This document shows, one piece after another, positions 1 through 8,854 of a stretch of DNA of 64,000 nucleotides; positions within the stretch are counted from its first letter, which is position 1, and each line of letters begins with the position of its first letter. Below the pieces are notes generated by a model. It worked only from the letters and a program-made list of their open reading frames with translations. It had not been told where the DNA came from and ran no database searches. Both the position numbers and the translations under genes were made by a program. This DNA comes from Bryobacterales bacterium F-183 (GTDB lineage: Bacteria; Acidobacteriota; Terriglobia; Bryobacterales; Bryobacteraceae): NCBI GenBank assembly GCA_016865505.2, contig AP025252.1, forward strand, positions 992,001 to 1,056,000, read 5' to 3'.

Positions 1-2679
1 GGTGCGCGAAGAAGGTACGGTGGTGGCGGCCATGGCGTGTACGAAACGTTCGAAGCCGTTGTTGCGGAGCACGTAGATCTGCTTGGTGGCCGGGTCGACG
101 GCGGCGACGCGTACCCAGCGGTTCTTGACGAGGCGTTCGACGAGAGGCAGGCGCGACACGACTTCGCCGATCTTGGCGGGCGGCGCTTCGATGATGAAGA
201 TGATGCGCACGGGTTCGTGGATTTCGACCATTTGGACCGGAAGGCCGGTACGAAGGTCGCTGGAGTGGCCGTCCATCACGCCGACCAGGCCTGCGATGTT
301 GTGCGGTAGCTTGGTGCCGGCGCCGTACTTGGCGCTGTCGATGTAGCTGAAATAGTATTCGAGGTTGATGCCGCCGCAGACGGGTCCGCCGGCGGCGAGG
401 AGCGCCTGAAGGCTGGTGCCGTCGGCGTCCTGCGCGCAGTCATACGAGGCGAGGAACCAGCGGCGGTCGAGGAACAGGCCGCGGGTGAGTTCGCGAGTGC
501 CGACCACGCAGACCGCGTTGGTGGCGTGTCCGCATTCGGGGCGAGGCTGCGCCAAGTGTTCGGCGCGTTCTTCCACATGTACGATGGCGTCCGGCGCTTC
601 CTTGATGTGTGCGGCGGATTCGAAGCGGCGGCAACGTTCGAGAGCATTGGCGGCGCGGGCGAGTTCGAGCGACGTGTAGACGCGGTTGAAGGCGGACTTG
701 CAGGCTTCGGGCAGCAGGGCGAGGTCGAAGAGTTCGATCTCGTCGGTGGAGGTGTCGTGATAGCCGCCGATGAACCAGGTTGTGTCCGGGATGTGGATGC
801 CTTTGGCGCGGAGGCCTGCGCGTACTTCGGGGTTGTTCGCCATGGCGGCAAAGACACGGCCGTTGGCTGCGCCGCGGCGTCCACCACAGGCGCCGCAATC
901 GTACGCCGAGCCGTGCGGGTTGTTCAGGCTGGTGGAGCCATGGCCGAGGATGATGACCACGGGCGCGAAGTTGGAGGTCAGGCCGGCGGGGCGGAGGCAG
1001 GCGGCGACGCGGTCGACCTTCTCTTCAATGAGGAAGCCGAGTTCCATACCGTCGGGCACGGTGTGGTTGTGGTTGTGGTTTTCGACGCGGGTGACCGTCA
1101 GTTCCGTGCGCGGCGTGGGGACGAAGAGGTCGTGCAGTTTGCTGAGGATCCGGCCGTAGCTTCGCGGGGCGAGGATGTGCAGCAGCATGGGGAACAGCGA
1201 GAATACACCGAGGATGGCGGTACTGCACCAGCCGAGGATCAGAGATCGCGACGATTGGGACCAGCCGGCTGCGAATCGCGACCAGAGCTTGCGGAACTTG
1301 CGGCGCTTTTCGAGAGCATCCTGCTGGTCGCCGGCAGCGTGTTCGCGTACGGCGTGCTTGGGCTTTACGACTACCGGGCAGAGCGCGACGCTGGACGCGT
1401 CGTCAATGCCGGCATAGTCGATGGCGATGCCGTAGAAGCCTGCGGTGCCGAGGGTTTCGACGTCCGGGGCGATCTCTTCCAGGTGGCGGCGGATGGATTC
1501 TTCGCGCTCGTCGAGGCAGAAGAACACTTGCGCTGTGGGATGCGCCGGCGTGACGCGGTAGTGCTTGGACTTGAGACGGGCAGCTAAGGGTCCGAGGACC
1601 ATTTTCTCGTGGCGGCGCTCGAAGGCGAGATGCCAGAGGCGGCGGCGTTCGAAGGTGTCGAAGGCGAGGACCTCTTCGCAGAGCGAATCGGTGATGGGGA
1701 GGGTCCAGCCGCCGGGGAGAGCGTCCAGCGCGTCGTAGAGGGCGGCGGTGAACTCGAGTTCGAGGTCGGCGGGCGTGGGTCCGGCAGCGGTGCGTTCGGC
1801 GGCGTTCTCACCAGCGAGCGTCCGGAAGGTCAGGCGTACCGCGAGGTACTCCATGAGGCTGCAGGGGACCGGTTCGTAATTGAGCAGGAAGGGCTCGTGT
1901 TCGAGGCGATGGAACATGCCCGCCCAGCCGGGGAGAGCGAACAGTTCGTACTTCAGGAACTCCTCCTGTTGGCCTTTGAGGATGTTCATCTGGCGCAGGC
2001 AGCGTTCGACGATTTGTACGGCGTCGAGGCCGGCGGCCATTTGGATTTTGGCTTCTTTGCGAGTGCCGGGGAAGGGTTGAATCGTCGCCTGGGCGAGCAG
2101 CTTTTGGACACAGGCGAGAAAGCCCTGGTCACGATTGTCCATGGGCCAGTGCGAGACGCCTTGGTCAAGGAACGCGGAGCAGAGGCGGATCATCCAGGTG
2201 TCGACTTCCGGATAGCTCGCGGTGCCGGTGGGTGGACCGAAGGGTTCGGGGAGCGCGCCGAAGTGGTGTACGGCATCGCGGCAGGCGGCAAAGTGCTGAC
2301 GATCCTGCTGGGAGGTCTTGCCGCTTTCGTCGAGCCACCAGCGGATTTCCGGAGCGGTACGGAATAGCTTGCGGCGAAGGAGGATCGCGCGGCGGAGTTT
2401 GGTACGAGTGAGCAGGCCGTGCGGGAGGAGTTCGAGGTCATGCTCTTCGGCGAGAATGTCGTCCAGATCTTCCGCTAAGATACGCCCGGTTTCGAACTCA
2501 TGCAGGTACCGCATTTCGGACATGTAGGGCTCGCTGCCGTAGATCTTGGAGGCAGCCTTGACGGCGTCCTCAAAGGGCATGTCCTCAAAAGCGTGCAGTG
2601 TGTTGTGGTGGATGAACACCCCGATGGGGCCCTGGGCGGGGAGGTAATGCGCGAGGTGTTCGACGGCTTCCTGGATCAT
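1..2679 (-). CDS. dabA: DabA-type inorganic carbon transporter subunit (DUF2309), C-terminus cut by window edge
   Basis: The reading frame is open from an ATG at 2679 to base 1 (893 codons, no stop), so the C-terminus lies outside the window. DabA proteins (DUF2309, formerly YbcC) are zinc-dependent, beta-carbonic-anhydrase-like subunits of energy-coupled CO2/bicarbonate uptake complexes at the cytoplasmic membrane. The expected ligand pattern is visible: FFCLDERE puts Cys388 and Asp390 in a Cys-x-Asp pair, and GHGS (His580) is followed 15 residues later by Cys595 in the DCGACGG stretch, matching the spacing of the characterised DabA site. The gene starts 8 bp after the SulP stop, so the two are probably one transcript. 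The usual partner DabB (NADH dehydrogenase subunit-5-like) is not upstream, where SulP sits instead. I checked two distant motifs for frame and found no shift. Confidence 0.88.
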   Translation of the reverse strand, partial: MIQEAVEHLAHYLPAQGPIGVFIHHNTLHAFEDMPFEDAVKAASKIYGSEPYMSEMRYLHEFETGRILAEDLDDILAEEHDLELLPHGLLTRTKLRRAILLRRKLFRTAPEIRWWLDESGKTSQQDRQHFAACRDAVHHFGALPEPFGPPTGTASYPEVDTWMIRLCSAFLDQGVSHWPMDNRDQGFLACVQKLLAQATIQPFPGTRKEAKIQMAAGLDAVQIVERCLRQMNILKGQQEEFLKYELFALPGWAGMFHRLEHEPFLLNYEPVPCSLMEYLAVRLTFRTLAGENAAERTAAGPTPADLELEFTAALYDALDALPGGWTLPITDSLCEEVLAFDTFERRRLWHLAFERRHEKMVLGPLAARLKSKHYRVTPAHPTAQVFFCLDEREESIRRHLEEIAPDVETLGTAGFYGIAIDYAGIDDASSVALCPVVVKPKHAVREHAAGDQQDALEKRRKFRKLWSRFAAGWSQSSRSLILGWCSTAILGVFSLFPMLLHILAPRSYGRILSKLHDLFVPTPRTELTVTRVENHNHNHTVPDGMELGFLIEEKVDRVAACLRPAGLTSNFAPVVIILGHGSTSLNNPHGSAYDCGACGGRRGAANGRVFAAMANNPEVRAGLRAKGIHIPDTTWFIGGYHDTSTDEIELFDLALLPEACKSAFNRVYTSLELARAANALERCRRFESAAHIKEAPDAIVHVEERAEHLAQPRPECGHATNAVCVVGTRELTRGLFLDRRWFLASYDCAQDADGTSLQALLAAGGPVCGGINLEYYFSYIDSAKYGAGTKLPHNIAGLVGVMDGHSSDLRTGLPVQMVEIHEPVRIIFIIEAPPAKIGEVVSRLPLVERLVKNRWVRVAAVDPATKQIYVLRNNGFERFVHAMAATTVPSSRT

Positions 2680-2687
2680 GGCGATGG

Positions 2688-4280
2688 TTACAGCGCCCCC
2701 GCGCGGGTGACGCGGCGTCGCGCCGCCAGTTCGTGGTTGGACCACGCCTTGTGATTGTCGAAGCCTTGGAGAACGAGTTCGCGATCGGCCCATTGCGCCC
2801 CAATACGATGCATCTTTTCGAGTACCGTGTGGTCGACTACCCACGCGTTTTCGAAATCAACGACGACCTTGCGCACGCCGTCTGGAATGGACGCCAGGCG
2901 GTTTTTGAGGCCCAGGAAGTTGGTAAAGATCGCCGAGTCGTGTACTCGTAATACCAGGGTATCGCCCTGCCGGTCCTCTTGCACAATGGCTTTGAATAGG
3001 GACCGTACGGGCGCGCCGTGGATGAGGTGGAGCAGGAGTTTGAGCATCAGGCCGACGCCTACGCCGATGAGAAGGTCTGTCGCCAGGGTGATGATCAGGG
3101 TGGTGCAGAAGAGCAGAAGCTGCTCGGGCCCGATCTTGTATACGTGTACGAACTCTTTGGGCGAAGCGAGGCGGAAGCCGGTGTAGATGAGCATGCCGGC
3201 GAGGGCCGCGAGCGGGATTTCCTGTAGCAGGCCGGGGATAAACATGAGGGCCGCAAGCAGGAACGCGCCATGGAAGAAGTTGGACCAGCGGGACTTGGCT
3301 CCGGCATCGAGGTTGGCTTTAGAGCGGACGACTTCGGAGATCATGGGCAGGCCGCCGATGGCCGCGGCGATGGTGTTGCCGATGCCGGTGGCGAGCAGGT
3401 CGCGATTGAGGTCGCTGGTGCCTTTTTCGGGGTCGATGGAGTCGACAGCGCTGACGGTGAGGAGCGATTCGATGGTGCCGACGAGGGCGAACATCACGAT
3501 GTACTTGATGGACACGGCGCTGGTGATCATCGAGAAGTCCGGGAAGGCAATGGCGCTGAGCATCGACGCGGGCAGGCGGATGAGGAAGTCCGGGCTCAAG
3601 TGGTAGAGGTGGTTGGCGAAGTTGTAGGTGTGCTCGTGTTCGAGGTCAAAGAGCAGGCCGAGGGGAATGGCGACGGCCATCACCACCATCTGTCCGGGTA
3701 CTTTGCGGGCCCACTGGGACTTGATCATCGGGAGGCCGAATAGGATGAGCAAAGCTACGATGCCGATGAAGAATACTTCGGGGTTGAGTTTGCTGAGGCT
3801 CTGCGGGATTTCGGCGAGCAGGTGGAGCGGTTCTTTGCCTTCCGGCTTGACGCCCATCGCCACGTGGGACTGCTTGGCGATGATGATGACGCCGATGGCC
3901 GCGAGCATGCCGTGTACGACAGAGGACGGCATGAGTTCGCCGATGACGCCGGAGCGTACGAGAGCGAGGATGATTTGGAGGATGCCCGCGACGACACCGA
4001 TGGCGAGGGTACGCTTGTAGCCCACGGTTCCGCCGCCGAGTTCCGTGACCGCGCCGATGACGACTACGATGAGGCCTGCGGCGGGTCCTTTGATGGTGAG
4101 CTTAGCGCTGCCGAGGAGCGACACCAGCATGCCGCCTACGATCGCGGTGATGAGTCCGCCGGTGGGCGGGAATCCGCTAGCGAGGGAGATGCCCAGGCAG
4201 AGCGGAAGTGCAATCAGGAATACAAGGAACCCAGAAATGATGTCGGGCTTGAGCGCAGACAGCCGGTGCATGTACTCCAC
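2688..4280 (-). CDS. SulP family anion transporter with C-terminal STAS-like domain
   Basis: The 530-residue inner-membrane protein has the SulP order: a short cytoplasmic N-terminus, a DIISGFLVFLIALPLCLGIS first segment, about 10-12 hydrophobic helices to roughly residue 430, then a STAS-like tail (VRKVVVDFENAWVVDHT) to the end. SulP members exchange or symport bicarbonate, sulfate or other anions. The substrate cannot be read from sequence, but the DabA gene 8 bp downstream argues for bicarbonate. ATG 4280 is used; ATG 4271 is an alternative. The 103 bp to the divergent porin gene hold its promoter and a C6-GGAA-G6 hairpin (4310-4325). Confidence 0.9.
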   Translation of the reverse strand: MEYMHRLSALKPDIISGFLVFLIALPLCLGISLASGFPPTGGLITAIVGGMLVSLLGSAKLTIKGPAAGLIVVVIGAVTELGGGTVGYKRTLAIGVVAGILQIILALVRSGVIGELMPSSVVHGMLAAIGVIIIAKQSHVAMGVKPEGKEPLHLLAEIPQSLSKLNPEVFFIGIVALLILFGLPMIKSQWARKVPGQMVVMAVAIPLGLLFDLEHEHTYNFANHLYHLSPDFLIRLPASMLSAIAFPDFSMITSAVSIKYIVMFALVGTIESLLTVSAVDSIDPEKGTSDLNRDLLATGIGNTIAAAIGGLPMISEVVRSKANLDAGAKSRWSNFFHGAFLLAALMFIPGLLQEIPLAALAGMLIYTGFRLASPKEFVHVYKIGPEQLLLFCTTLIITLATDLLIGVGVGLMLKLLLHLIHGAPVRSLFKAIVQEDRQGDTLVLRVHDSAIFTNFLGLKNRLASIPDGVRKVVVDFENAWVVDHTVLEKMHRIGAQWADRELVLQGFDNHKAWSNHELAARRRVTRAGAL

Positions 4281-4309
4281 TATGGGGCCGCTGCCGGGTC
4301 GCTCGGTAT

Positions 4310-4325
4310 CCCCCCGGAAGGGGGG
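4310..4325. repeat. Short G/C-only hairpin in the SulP/porin divergent spacer
   Basis: Six C, a GGAA tetraloop and six G form a perfect 6-bp stem 30 bp from the SulP start. It has no T-run, so it is not a standard terminator. It would sit in the 5' leader of the SulP mRNA or near its promoter. Any regulatory role is a guess. Confidence 0.35.
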
Positions 4326-4383
4326 CGATTTACGCTTGTCCAGGGTATTTCAAAAGGCGGCATAGCGACCCTAGTCTGGAAAA

Positions 4384-5679
4384 GTGAGAGCAAAAATTGC
4401 CCCGCGATTTGTATTTCTTGTTTGCGGTATTTCCGCCCTCGCGCAAGACCAGCGCGTCGGCCCCATTAACCAGGAACTCCCTAGTTGGCTTACACTTACG
4501 TTCCAATCCCGGTATCGATCGGAAGGCCAGCATGATGTCAATTTTCAGGACGGAAACAACCGCGATTTTCTGTATCAGAGGTACCGTTTTGGGGTTGGGG
4601 TAAAGCCCCTGTCCTGGCTGTCACTGTATGCCGAGGGACAGGACTCCAGGGCGTTCGGGCTAGCCCCGCAGTCGGCCTCAGACCGGGATACGTTCGATCT
4701 GCGGCAGGCGTACGTCGTGGTGGGTAAGCCGGATCACTGGTGGGATCTGAAGGTGGGACGGCAGCGGCTGTTGTTCGGGTCTGAGCGAGTGATCGGCGCG
4801 GCGGAGTGGGGCAACGTACCCCGGGTGCATGACGCGGTCCGGCTGGCGATTCACCATGGGCCGAACCGGGTGGACATGTTTGCGTCGTCGGTGGTGGTGT
4901 CTGATCAGGACAACTGGGATCACCATCAGGAGGGCAACAACCTGTACGGTGCATATGGGTCGATCGGGTCGTGGATCAAAAATGCGCGGGTGGAGCCGTA
5001 CTACATCTTCCGGACGTCCCCGAATTATGTCGGGGAGCCGGGTGGGCAGCGGGGGACCATCCATGGGTCGACGTACGGACTGCGGTTTGCGGGTAGCATT
5101 GCAAAGCCTTGGACGTACGAGACGGAGGCGATCGGGCAGACGGGTACCATCGGGGCGGCGCAGTTGCGGGCCAGTGCGTACCTGGCGCAGCTGAATTACA
5201 AGTTCACCGAGGTGAAGTGGACGCCGACGTTGGCGACCGAGTACAACTACGCGAGTGGCGATAACAAGCGCGGCGACAATGTGGTGAACACGTTTGACCA
5301 GTTGTACCCGACCAACCATTTGATTTACGGCGTGGTGGATCAGCAGGGCCGGCGCAATGCGGAGAATCTGCGTGGCGGGCTGAAGGTACAGCCTCGGAAG
5401 TGGTTGGCGGTGCGGGCGGAGCAGCGCTGGCTGTGGCTGGCGAGCAAGAACGACGGCCTGTATTTGTTCAACGGCGCGGTGTCGGTGCCGGCGGTCGTCG
5501 GCGGGGCGAAGTATCGCGATGTCGGGCATGAGTTCGACATGATTGCGGATGTAACGCGGTTCAAGTACTCTGCGATTGGTGCGCAGTGGGGGTATCTGAC
5601 GCCGGGAAAGTTTTTGAAGACGTACTCAGCGGGTAGCGGACGGATGTTTTACTGCTTCTACGTGGACTTCAAGCTGTAG
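4384..5679 (+). CDS. Alginate-export-family outer-membrane beta-barrel porin
   Basis: The 431-residue protein has a Sec signal peptide (about residues 1-20, ending ISALAQ) and then alternating amphipathic strands typical of the alginate_exp / DUF1302-like barrel family. Visible family features include an early RYRSEGQ...FLYQRYRFGVGVKPL strand pair, DLKVGRQRLLFGSERVIGA, and a terminal aromatic strand (RMFYCFYVDFKL). Such barrels sit in the outer membrane and pass anionic or small organic solutes; the substrate is unknown. It is divergent from the SulP-DabA pair, which raises the possibility of coordinated solute entry, but no shared operator is apparent. GTG 4384 is the assumed start. Confidence 0.8.
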   Translation: MRAKIAPRFVFLVCGISALAQDQRVGPINQELPSWLTLTFQSRYRSEGQHDVNFQDGNNRDFLYQRYRFGVGVKPLSWLSLYAEGQDSRAFGLAPQSASDRDTFDLRQAYVVVGKPDHWWDLKVGRQRLLFGSERVIGAAEWGNVPRVHDAVRLAIHHGPNRVDMFASSVVVSDQDNWDHHQEGNNLYGAYGSIGSWIKNARVEPYYIFRTSPNYVGEPGGQRGTIHGSTYGLRFAGSIAKPWTYETEAIGQTGTIGAAQLRASAYLAQLNYKFTEVKWTPTLATEYNYASGDNKRGDNVVNTFDQLYPTNHLIYGVVDQQGRRNAENLRGGLKVQPRKWLAVRAEQRWLWLASKNDGLYLFNGAVSVPAVVGGAKYRDVGHEFDMIADVTRFKYSAIGAQWGYLTPGKFLKTYSAGSGRMFYCFYVDFKL

Positions 5680-5819
5680 CGGGGGCGGGCAGCGGATCTC
5701 TTTGGCTGCGCACCAGTACCGGAAGCAAGATGGCTCTACACTTGGCGACTTTGCGCGATGTTGATCGGGTTCGGTGGAGCGAGTTCCTGCGACGCAATGG
5801 ACGCCGATTGCCGGGGGCG

Positions 5820-6203
5820 TCAACTCCCGTCGCGGCTTGGACCGACGCCCGACTCTCGGTTAAGCCTCGCAATGAAGCCTTCCGCCATGTAGAACAACAG
5901 ACAGAGTACTGCGATCACGAGCGAGAACATTGGCGGAGCTGTGCGGTAGCCGGGCCGCCGATTGAAAAGAACTGCGCTAAAACCGTCACGCCATAGGACA
6001 ACCTGTTGCTCCGGGCGTAGGATCTCAACGCAGGCAAGTGCCAACGCAAGGACAGCCCCGGCCAACGCAGCCCAGCGAACCCGCCCCTGCCGTGACTGCG
6101 CCACTGCGGCGATCATCATCAGCGCCAGGACCGCGACAGTCTTTGCGAGTGCGTCTAGGTAGCCGACCAGACCCGAGGTGCCTTCCATAGTACAGACAAT
6201 CAA
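5820..6203 (-). CDS. Small hypothetical membrane protein
   Basis: A 127-residue ORF with three clear hydrophobic segments (about residues 15-36, 42-60 and 92-112) and a polar C-terminal tail, so probably an inner-membrane protein with three helices. I do not recognise a family. ATG 6203 or the internal ATG at 6188 (MEGTSGLVG) could start it. The overlapping plus-strand ORF at 5730-5996 looks like a shadow because it has no hydrophobic or domain pattern. The neighbours (porin on the other strand, PIN module) give no functional hint. Confidence 0.5.
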   Translation of the reverse strand: MIVCTMEGTSGLVGYLDALAKTVAVLALMMIAAVAQSRQGRVRWAALAGAVLALALACVEILRPEQQVVLWRDGFSAVLFNRRPGYRTAPPMFSLVIAVLCLLFYMAEGFIARLNRESGVGPSRDGS

Positions 6204-6464
6204 TCGGATGGTTTCCGGGCGCGCTGTAGCACCTAGATCGGTAGTGCTGGGTCGGCCCCGGCATTTTCTCGCGGAATCAAATTCCTTCGTATGCGTAGCT
6301 TTCTGAACGCTTTAGCGATAGAGAACGATAAACGGCGAAGTGTTTAGTGATTGCTCCCGGATCGCCGACGATCTGAAAGTTGGGAACGAGATGCATTACT
6401 TCACACGCCTCAGCCGGAGCGAATATGGCCCCGGCTATAGCGTCGCCTGCACCAAACTGACTCA

Positions 6465-6935
6465 CTACCCGCGGGCGTGGTCGGCCGGGTGGATGGCTTG
6501 CACGGCGGGGAAGCGGGAGAAGCCGGTCCGGTCGAAGGTGAGGACGCGGCGGACGCCGTGGACGAGCATGGCGGCGACCAGGTGCGCGTCGTGCGAGGGT
6601 TTGCCGGAGACATTGTGGTCGCGCACGAGGCGTTCCCAGGTGGGGTAGATTTGGTCGGTTTCGGGGAGAACTTCGAATGTACGCTTGAGGGCGTCCACCT
6701 CACGTGCAGCTTCTTGAGTGGACCACCCGAGACCATTCTGCGCGATCGGACGAGTGGCAACTGCCCAAAATTCGACCACGTTTTGTGGAGCCAAACAAAG
6801 AGTGGCACCTCGTACGGGCAAGGTCTTAATCGAGTTGACCGCGAGCAGATGATCAGGGTTGTGCTTCTGGAGAGTACGTATCAGGACGCTCGTGTCCGTG
6901 AGGATCCAAGTACACTTAGTCGTAGATGGAGTCAC
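6465..6935 (-). CDS. PIN-domain toxin, VapC-like ribonuclease
   Basis: The 156-residue protein shows the PIN layout: an N-terminal strand with acidic residue (WILTDTSVLIR, Asp near residue 14), a central acidic residue in VVEFWAVATRP, and the C-terminal pair in PSHDAHLVAAMLVHG and VLTFDRTGFSRF. These four acids coordinate Mg2+/Mn2+ in VapC toxins, which cut tRNA or rRNA. Its start lies inside the upstream antitoxin gene (20-bp overlap), the usual order and coupling for a type II toxin-antitoxin module. Confidence 0.85.
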   Translation of the reverse strand: MTPSTTKCTWILTDTSVLIRTLQKHNPDHLLAVNSIKTLPVRGATLCLAPQNVVEFWAVATRPIAQNGLGWSTQEAAREVDALKRTFEVLPETDQIYPTWERLVRDHNVSGKPSHDAHLVAAMLVHGVRRVLTFDRTGFSRFPAVQAIHPADHARG

Positions 6936-7188
6936 GGCTCATGGCATAGTCAGACAAGACGGGAGTGTTGGGGTCGTGGCTATCAACCCACTCCTGGAAG
7001 CGTCTGATCCACTCTTCCGGGTTGGTCCGCTGCAAGTGAACAAACGACTCCGGTTCGTCCTCAGCCTTTGGAACATGGCTATCGGCGGTTTGGACCAGCC
7101 ACTGCTCCAGGCTCAGACCGCGGGCTTCTGCCTGCTTGCGGTACTGTTCCATCTGCTGCTCGGTGACTTCCAGCGTAAGTGTCATCAC
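6916..7188 (-). CDS. Antitoxin partner of the PIN toxin
   Basis: A 90-residue protein with an N-terminal strand-helix-helix pattern (MTLTLEVTEQQMEQYRKQAEARGLSLEQW, split here only for description) that resembles a ribbon-helix-helix DNA-binding unit. An acidic, Pro/Trp-containing tail (residues 50-90) could wrap the toxin. It overlaps the toxin start by 20 bp. ATG 7188 or the next codon may start translation. The family assignment rests on position and fold pattern rather than on a motif I can name. Confidence 0.7.
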   Translation of the reverse strand: MMTLTLEVTEQQMEQYRKQAEARGLSLEQWLVQTADSHVPKAEDEPESFVHLQRTNPEEWIRRFQEWVDSHDPNTPVLSDYAMSRDSIYD

Positions 7189-7220
7189 TTCTTTGACCCT
7201 TTCCTCTTAAATTAGCTCAC

Positions 7221-8147
7221 TCAAAAGCCATAGAGTCTGGCCGGATTCTCTACCAGTACTGTCTTTAGGTTCAGTTCGCACCAGCTTGCGGTGTGGTTCA
7301 ACAAGCGACCGTCGTCGAGATTGTCGAAGTCGTCTCCGCCTCCGGGGTGGGGCCAGTCGGTTCCCCATAGGATGCGTTGTGGGTTGGCTTGCAACAGTTG
7401 GCGGGCGAGGGCTTCTGCGTCCTCGAACATGGGGGATTTCGAAGTCGACAGGTAGCGATGCGTCACCTTTACGTAGGCTTTGCCCGTGCGGACTAAGTCC
7501 ACCAGAGTTTGGAAGCCGGGCTGTTGCGGACCCTGCGCGGGGATGGCTCCAGCGACGTGGTCGATTACTACCGGGACCGGCGCGTCCTCGATCATCGCTT
7601 TGAGTGATTCGATCACGGTTAGCGAGGTGTTGATTTGGACGTGCCAGTTTTGTTCTTTCGCTTTGGCGAATGCCTGGCGGAGCTGTTCGGGAACGATGGG
7701 GGTGGCGTTGATGCGGATGCCGCGGATGCCCTGGCGGTCCATGTCGCGGAGGTCCGCGGTGGTGACCGTTGCGGGGTCGATGACGGCGATGCCTCGGGCG
7801 CGTTTGGGACCTCCCATTTCGCGCATGCCCCAGAGGGTGGCGCGATTGTCGGTGCCGTAGACCGACGGCTGTACGATGACCACGCGTTCGACGTCGCGCA
7901 GGGCCTTGTGCATGCGCTTGAGGTCTGAGGGGAGGGCGGGCGACGGCGTGTACTTGCGGCCTTCAAAGAAGGGGAACGTGGCGGGGTCGCCGAAGATGTG
8001 GGTGTGACAGTCGCAGGCGCCGCGCGGTACGACAAAGCCGACGCGGGTGCGAGGTTGGGGTGGCGGCTGCTTGGGGCCGGGTGCGCCTTGGCCTTGGATG
8101 GCAAGGCCCATGGTTGCCAGTACTGCCTGCCGCCTCCCCAGTTTCAT
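7221..8147 (-). CDS. Exported amidohydrolase_2 family hydrolase (PDC-lactonase-like)
   Basis: A 308-residue TIM-barrel metal hydrolase of the amidohydrolase_2 group that includes 2-pyrone-4,6-dicarboxylate lactonase and sulfomuconolactone hydrolase. The metal ligands are visible: CDCHTH (His48, His50), the VIDHVAG histidine near residue 200 and WGTDWPH with Asp264. The N-terminus (KLGRRQAVLATMGLAIQGQG) carries an RR pair and hydrophobic stretch, consistent with Tat export. It begins 4 bp after the DUF1080 stop and is probably the last gene of the operon. The substrate is likely a lactone or similar ring product of the upstream enzymes; this is inference. Confidence 0.82.
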   Translation of the reverse strand: MKLGRRQAVLATMGLAIQGQGAPGPKQPPPQPRTRVGFVVPRGACDCHTHIFGDPATFPFFEGRKYTPSPALPSDLKRMHKALRDVERVVIVQPSVYGTDNRATLWGMREMGGPKRARGIAVIDPATVTTADLRDMDRQGIRGIRINATPIVPEQLRQAFAKAKEQNWHVQINTSLTVIESLKAMIEDAPVPVVIDHVAGAIPAQGPQQPGFQTLVDLVRTGKAYVKVTHRYLSTSKSPMFEDAEALARQLLQANPQRILWGTDWPHPGGGDDFDNLDDGRLLNHTASWCELNLKTVLVENPARLYGF

Positions 8148-8151
8148 ATGG

Positions 8152-8823
8152 TTATGGCAGCGTCTTGACGCGCATGTTGCGGAATTCGACGTGGCTGTGG
8201 TGACCGAGCAGGCCGATGTGGCCGCTGGTGCGCGCGATGCCGGGGTGCTTCTTGAGCAGTTCCGGATCCTTCACCGAATCGAGATTCGCGTCGTTGATGA
8301 CCTTGCCGTTGAGCGTCACGACAACGCGGCGGCCGTCCACCAGGATCTCCTCTTCGTTCCACTCGCCCTGGGGCTTGAGGTTGCGGCCCTTGGCAGCGAC
8401 CAAGTTGTAGACGGAGCCGTGGTACTGCCAGTCTTTCAGTTCCTGGCCGGGCTTGTGGTACATCGGATGGTCATGATCGAGGACCTGGATTTCCATGCCG
8501 GAGTACGCGACATCGCCCGTCATAGGAGCGCGGATGCCGATGCCGTTGTTGCCGCCGGGGGAGAGCTTGAACTCAAAGCGCAGGATGAAGTTCGCGTACT
8601 CTTTTTCGGTGAACAGGTTGCCGCCGCCGTCTTCGGGGCAGATGATGGTGCCGTCCTTGACGATGTAGCCGGGGCCTGAGGGTTTGACGAGCTTCCAGCC
8701 GTTGAGGGTCTTGCCGTCGAAGATGGGTACGAAGCCCTTCTCATCCTTTTTCTTGTCGGCTGCGAGCAGGGCTGCTGCCGCTCCACCACCCAGCGCCAGT
8801 ACTGCGAGAGATCTTCTGGTCAC
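8152..8823 (-). CDS. DUF1080 protein, 3-keto-disaccharide hydrolase domain
   Basis: The 223-residue exported protein (signal peptide about 1-21) carries the DUF1080 concanavalin-like beta-sandwich. It has the diagnostic [16 protein letters not shown] start, the [23 protein letters not shown] strand region with split acidic residues, and a closing [20 protein letters not shown] strand. Members of this Pfam family are linked to hydrolysis of 3-keto-glycosides after oxidation by Gfo/Idh-type enzymes. The genes on either side (Gfo/Idh upstream by 31 bp, amidohydrolase downstream by 4 bp) fit such a pathway. Confidence 0.88.
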   Translation of the reverse strand: MTRRSLAVLALGGGAAAALLAADKKKDEKGFVPIFDGKTLNGWKLVKPSGPGYIVKDGTIICPEDGGGNLFTEKEYANFILRFEFKLSPGGNNGIGIRAPMTGDVAYSGMEIQVLDHDHPMYHKPGQELKDWQYHGSVYNLVAAKGRNLKPQGEWNEEEILVDGRRVVVTLNGKVINDANLDSVKDPELLKKHPGIARTSGHIGLLGHHSHVEFRNMRVKTLP

Positions 8824-8854
8824 GTAATTCTCTTTCCTTTCCTCTTCTTCCGTC

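Noticed and set aside
526-2367. Long plus-strand frames (526-1587 and 1609-2367)
   Set aside because: They lie antisense to DabA, whose minus-strand frame is continuous and carries the zinc-site motifs. The plus products show no domain and an acidic/Val-Gly-rich composition typical of G+C-rich shadow frames.
5730-5996. 88-residue plus-strand frame
   Set aside because: It overlaps the small membrane protein on the minus strand, which has a convincing hydrophobic pattern; the plus frame has none.
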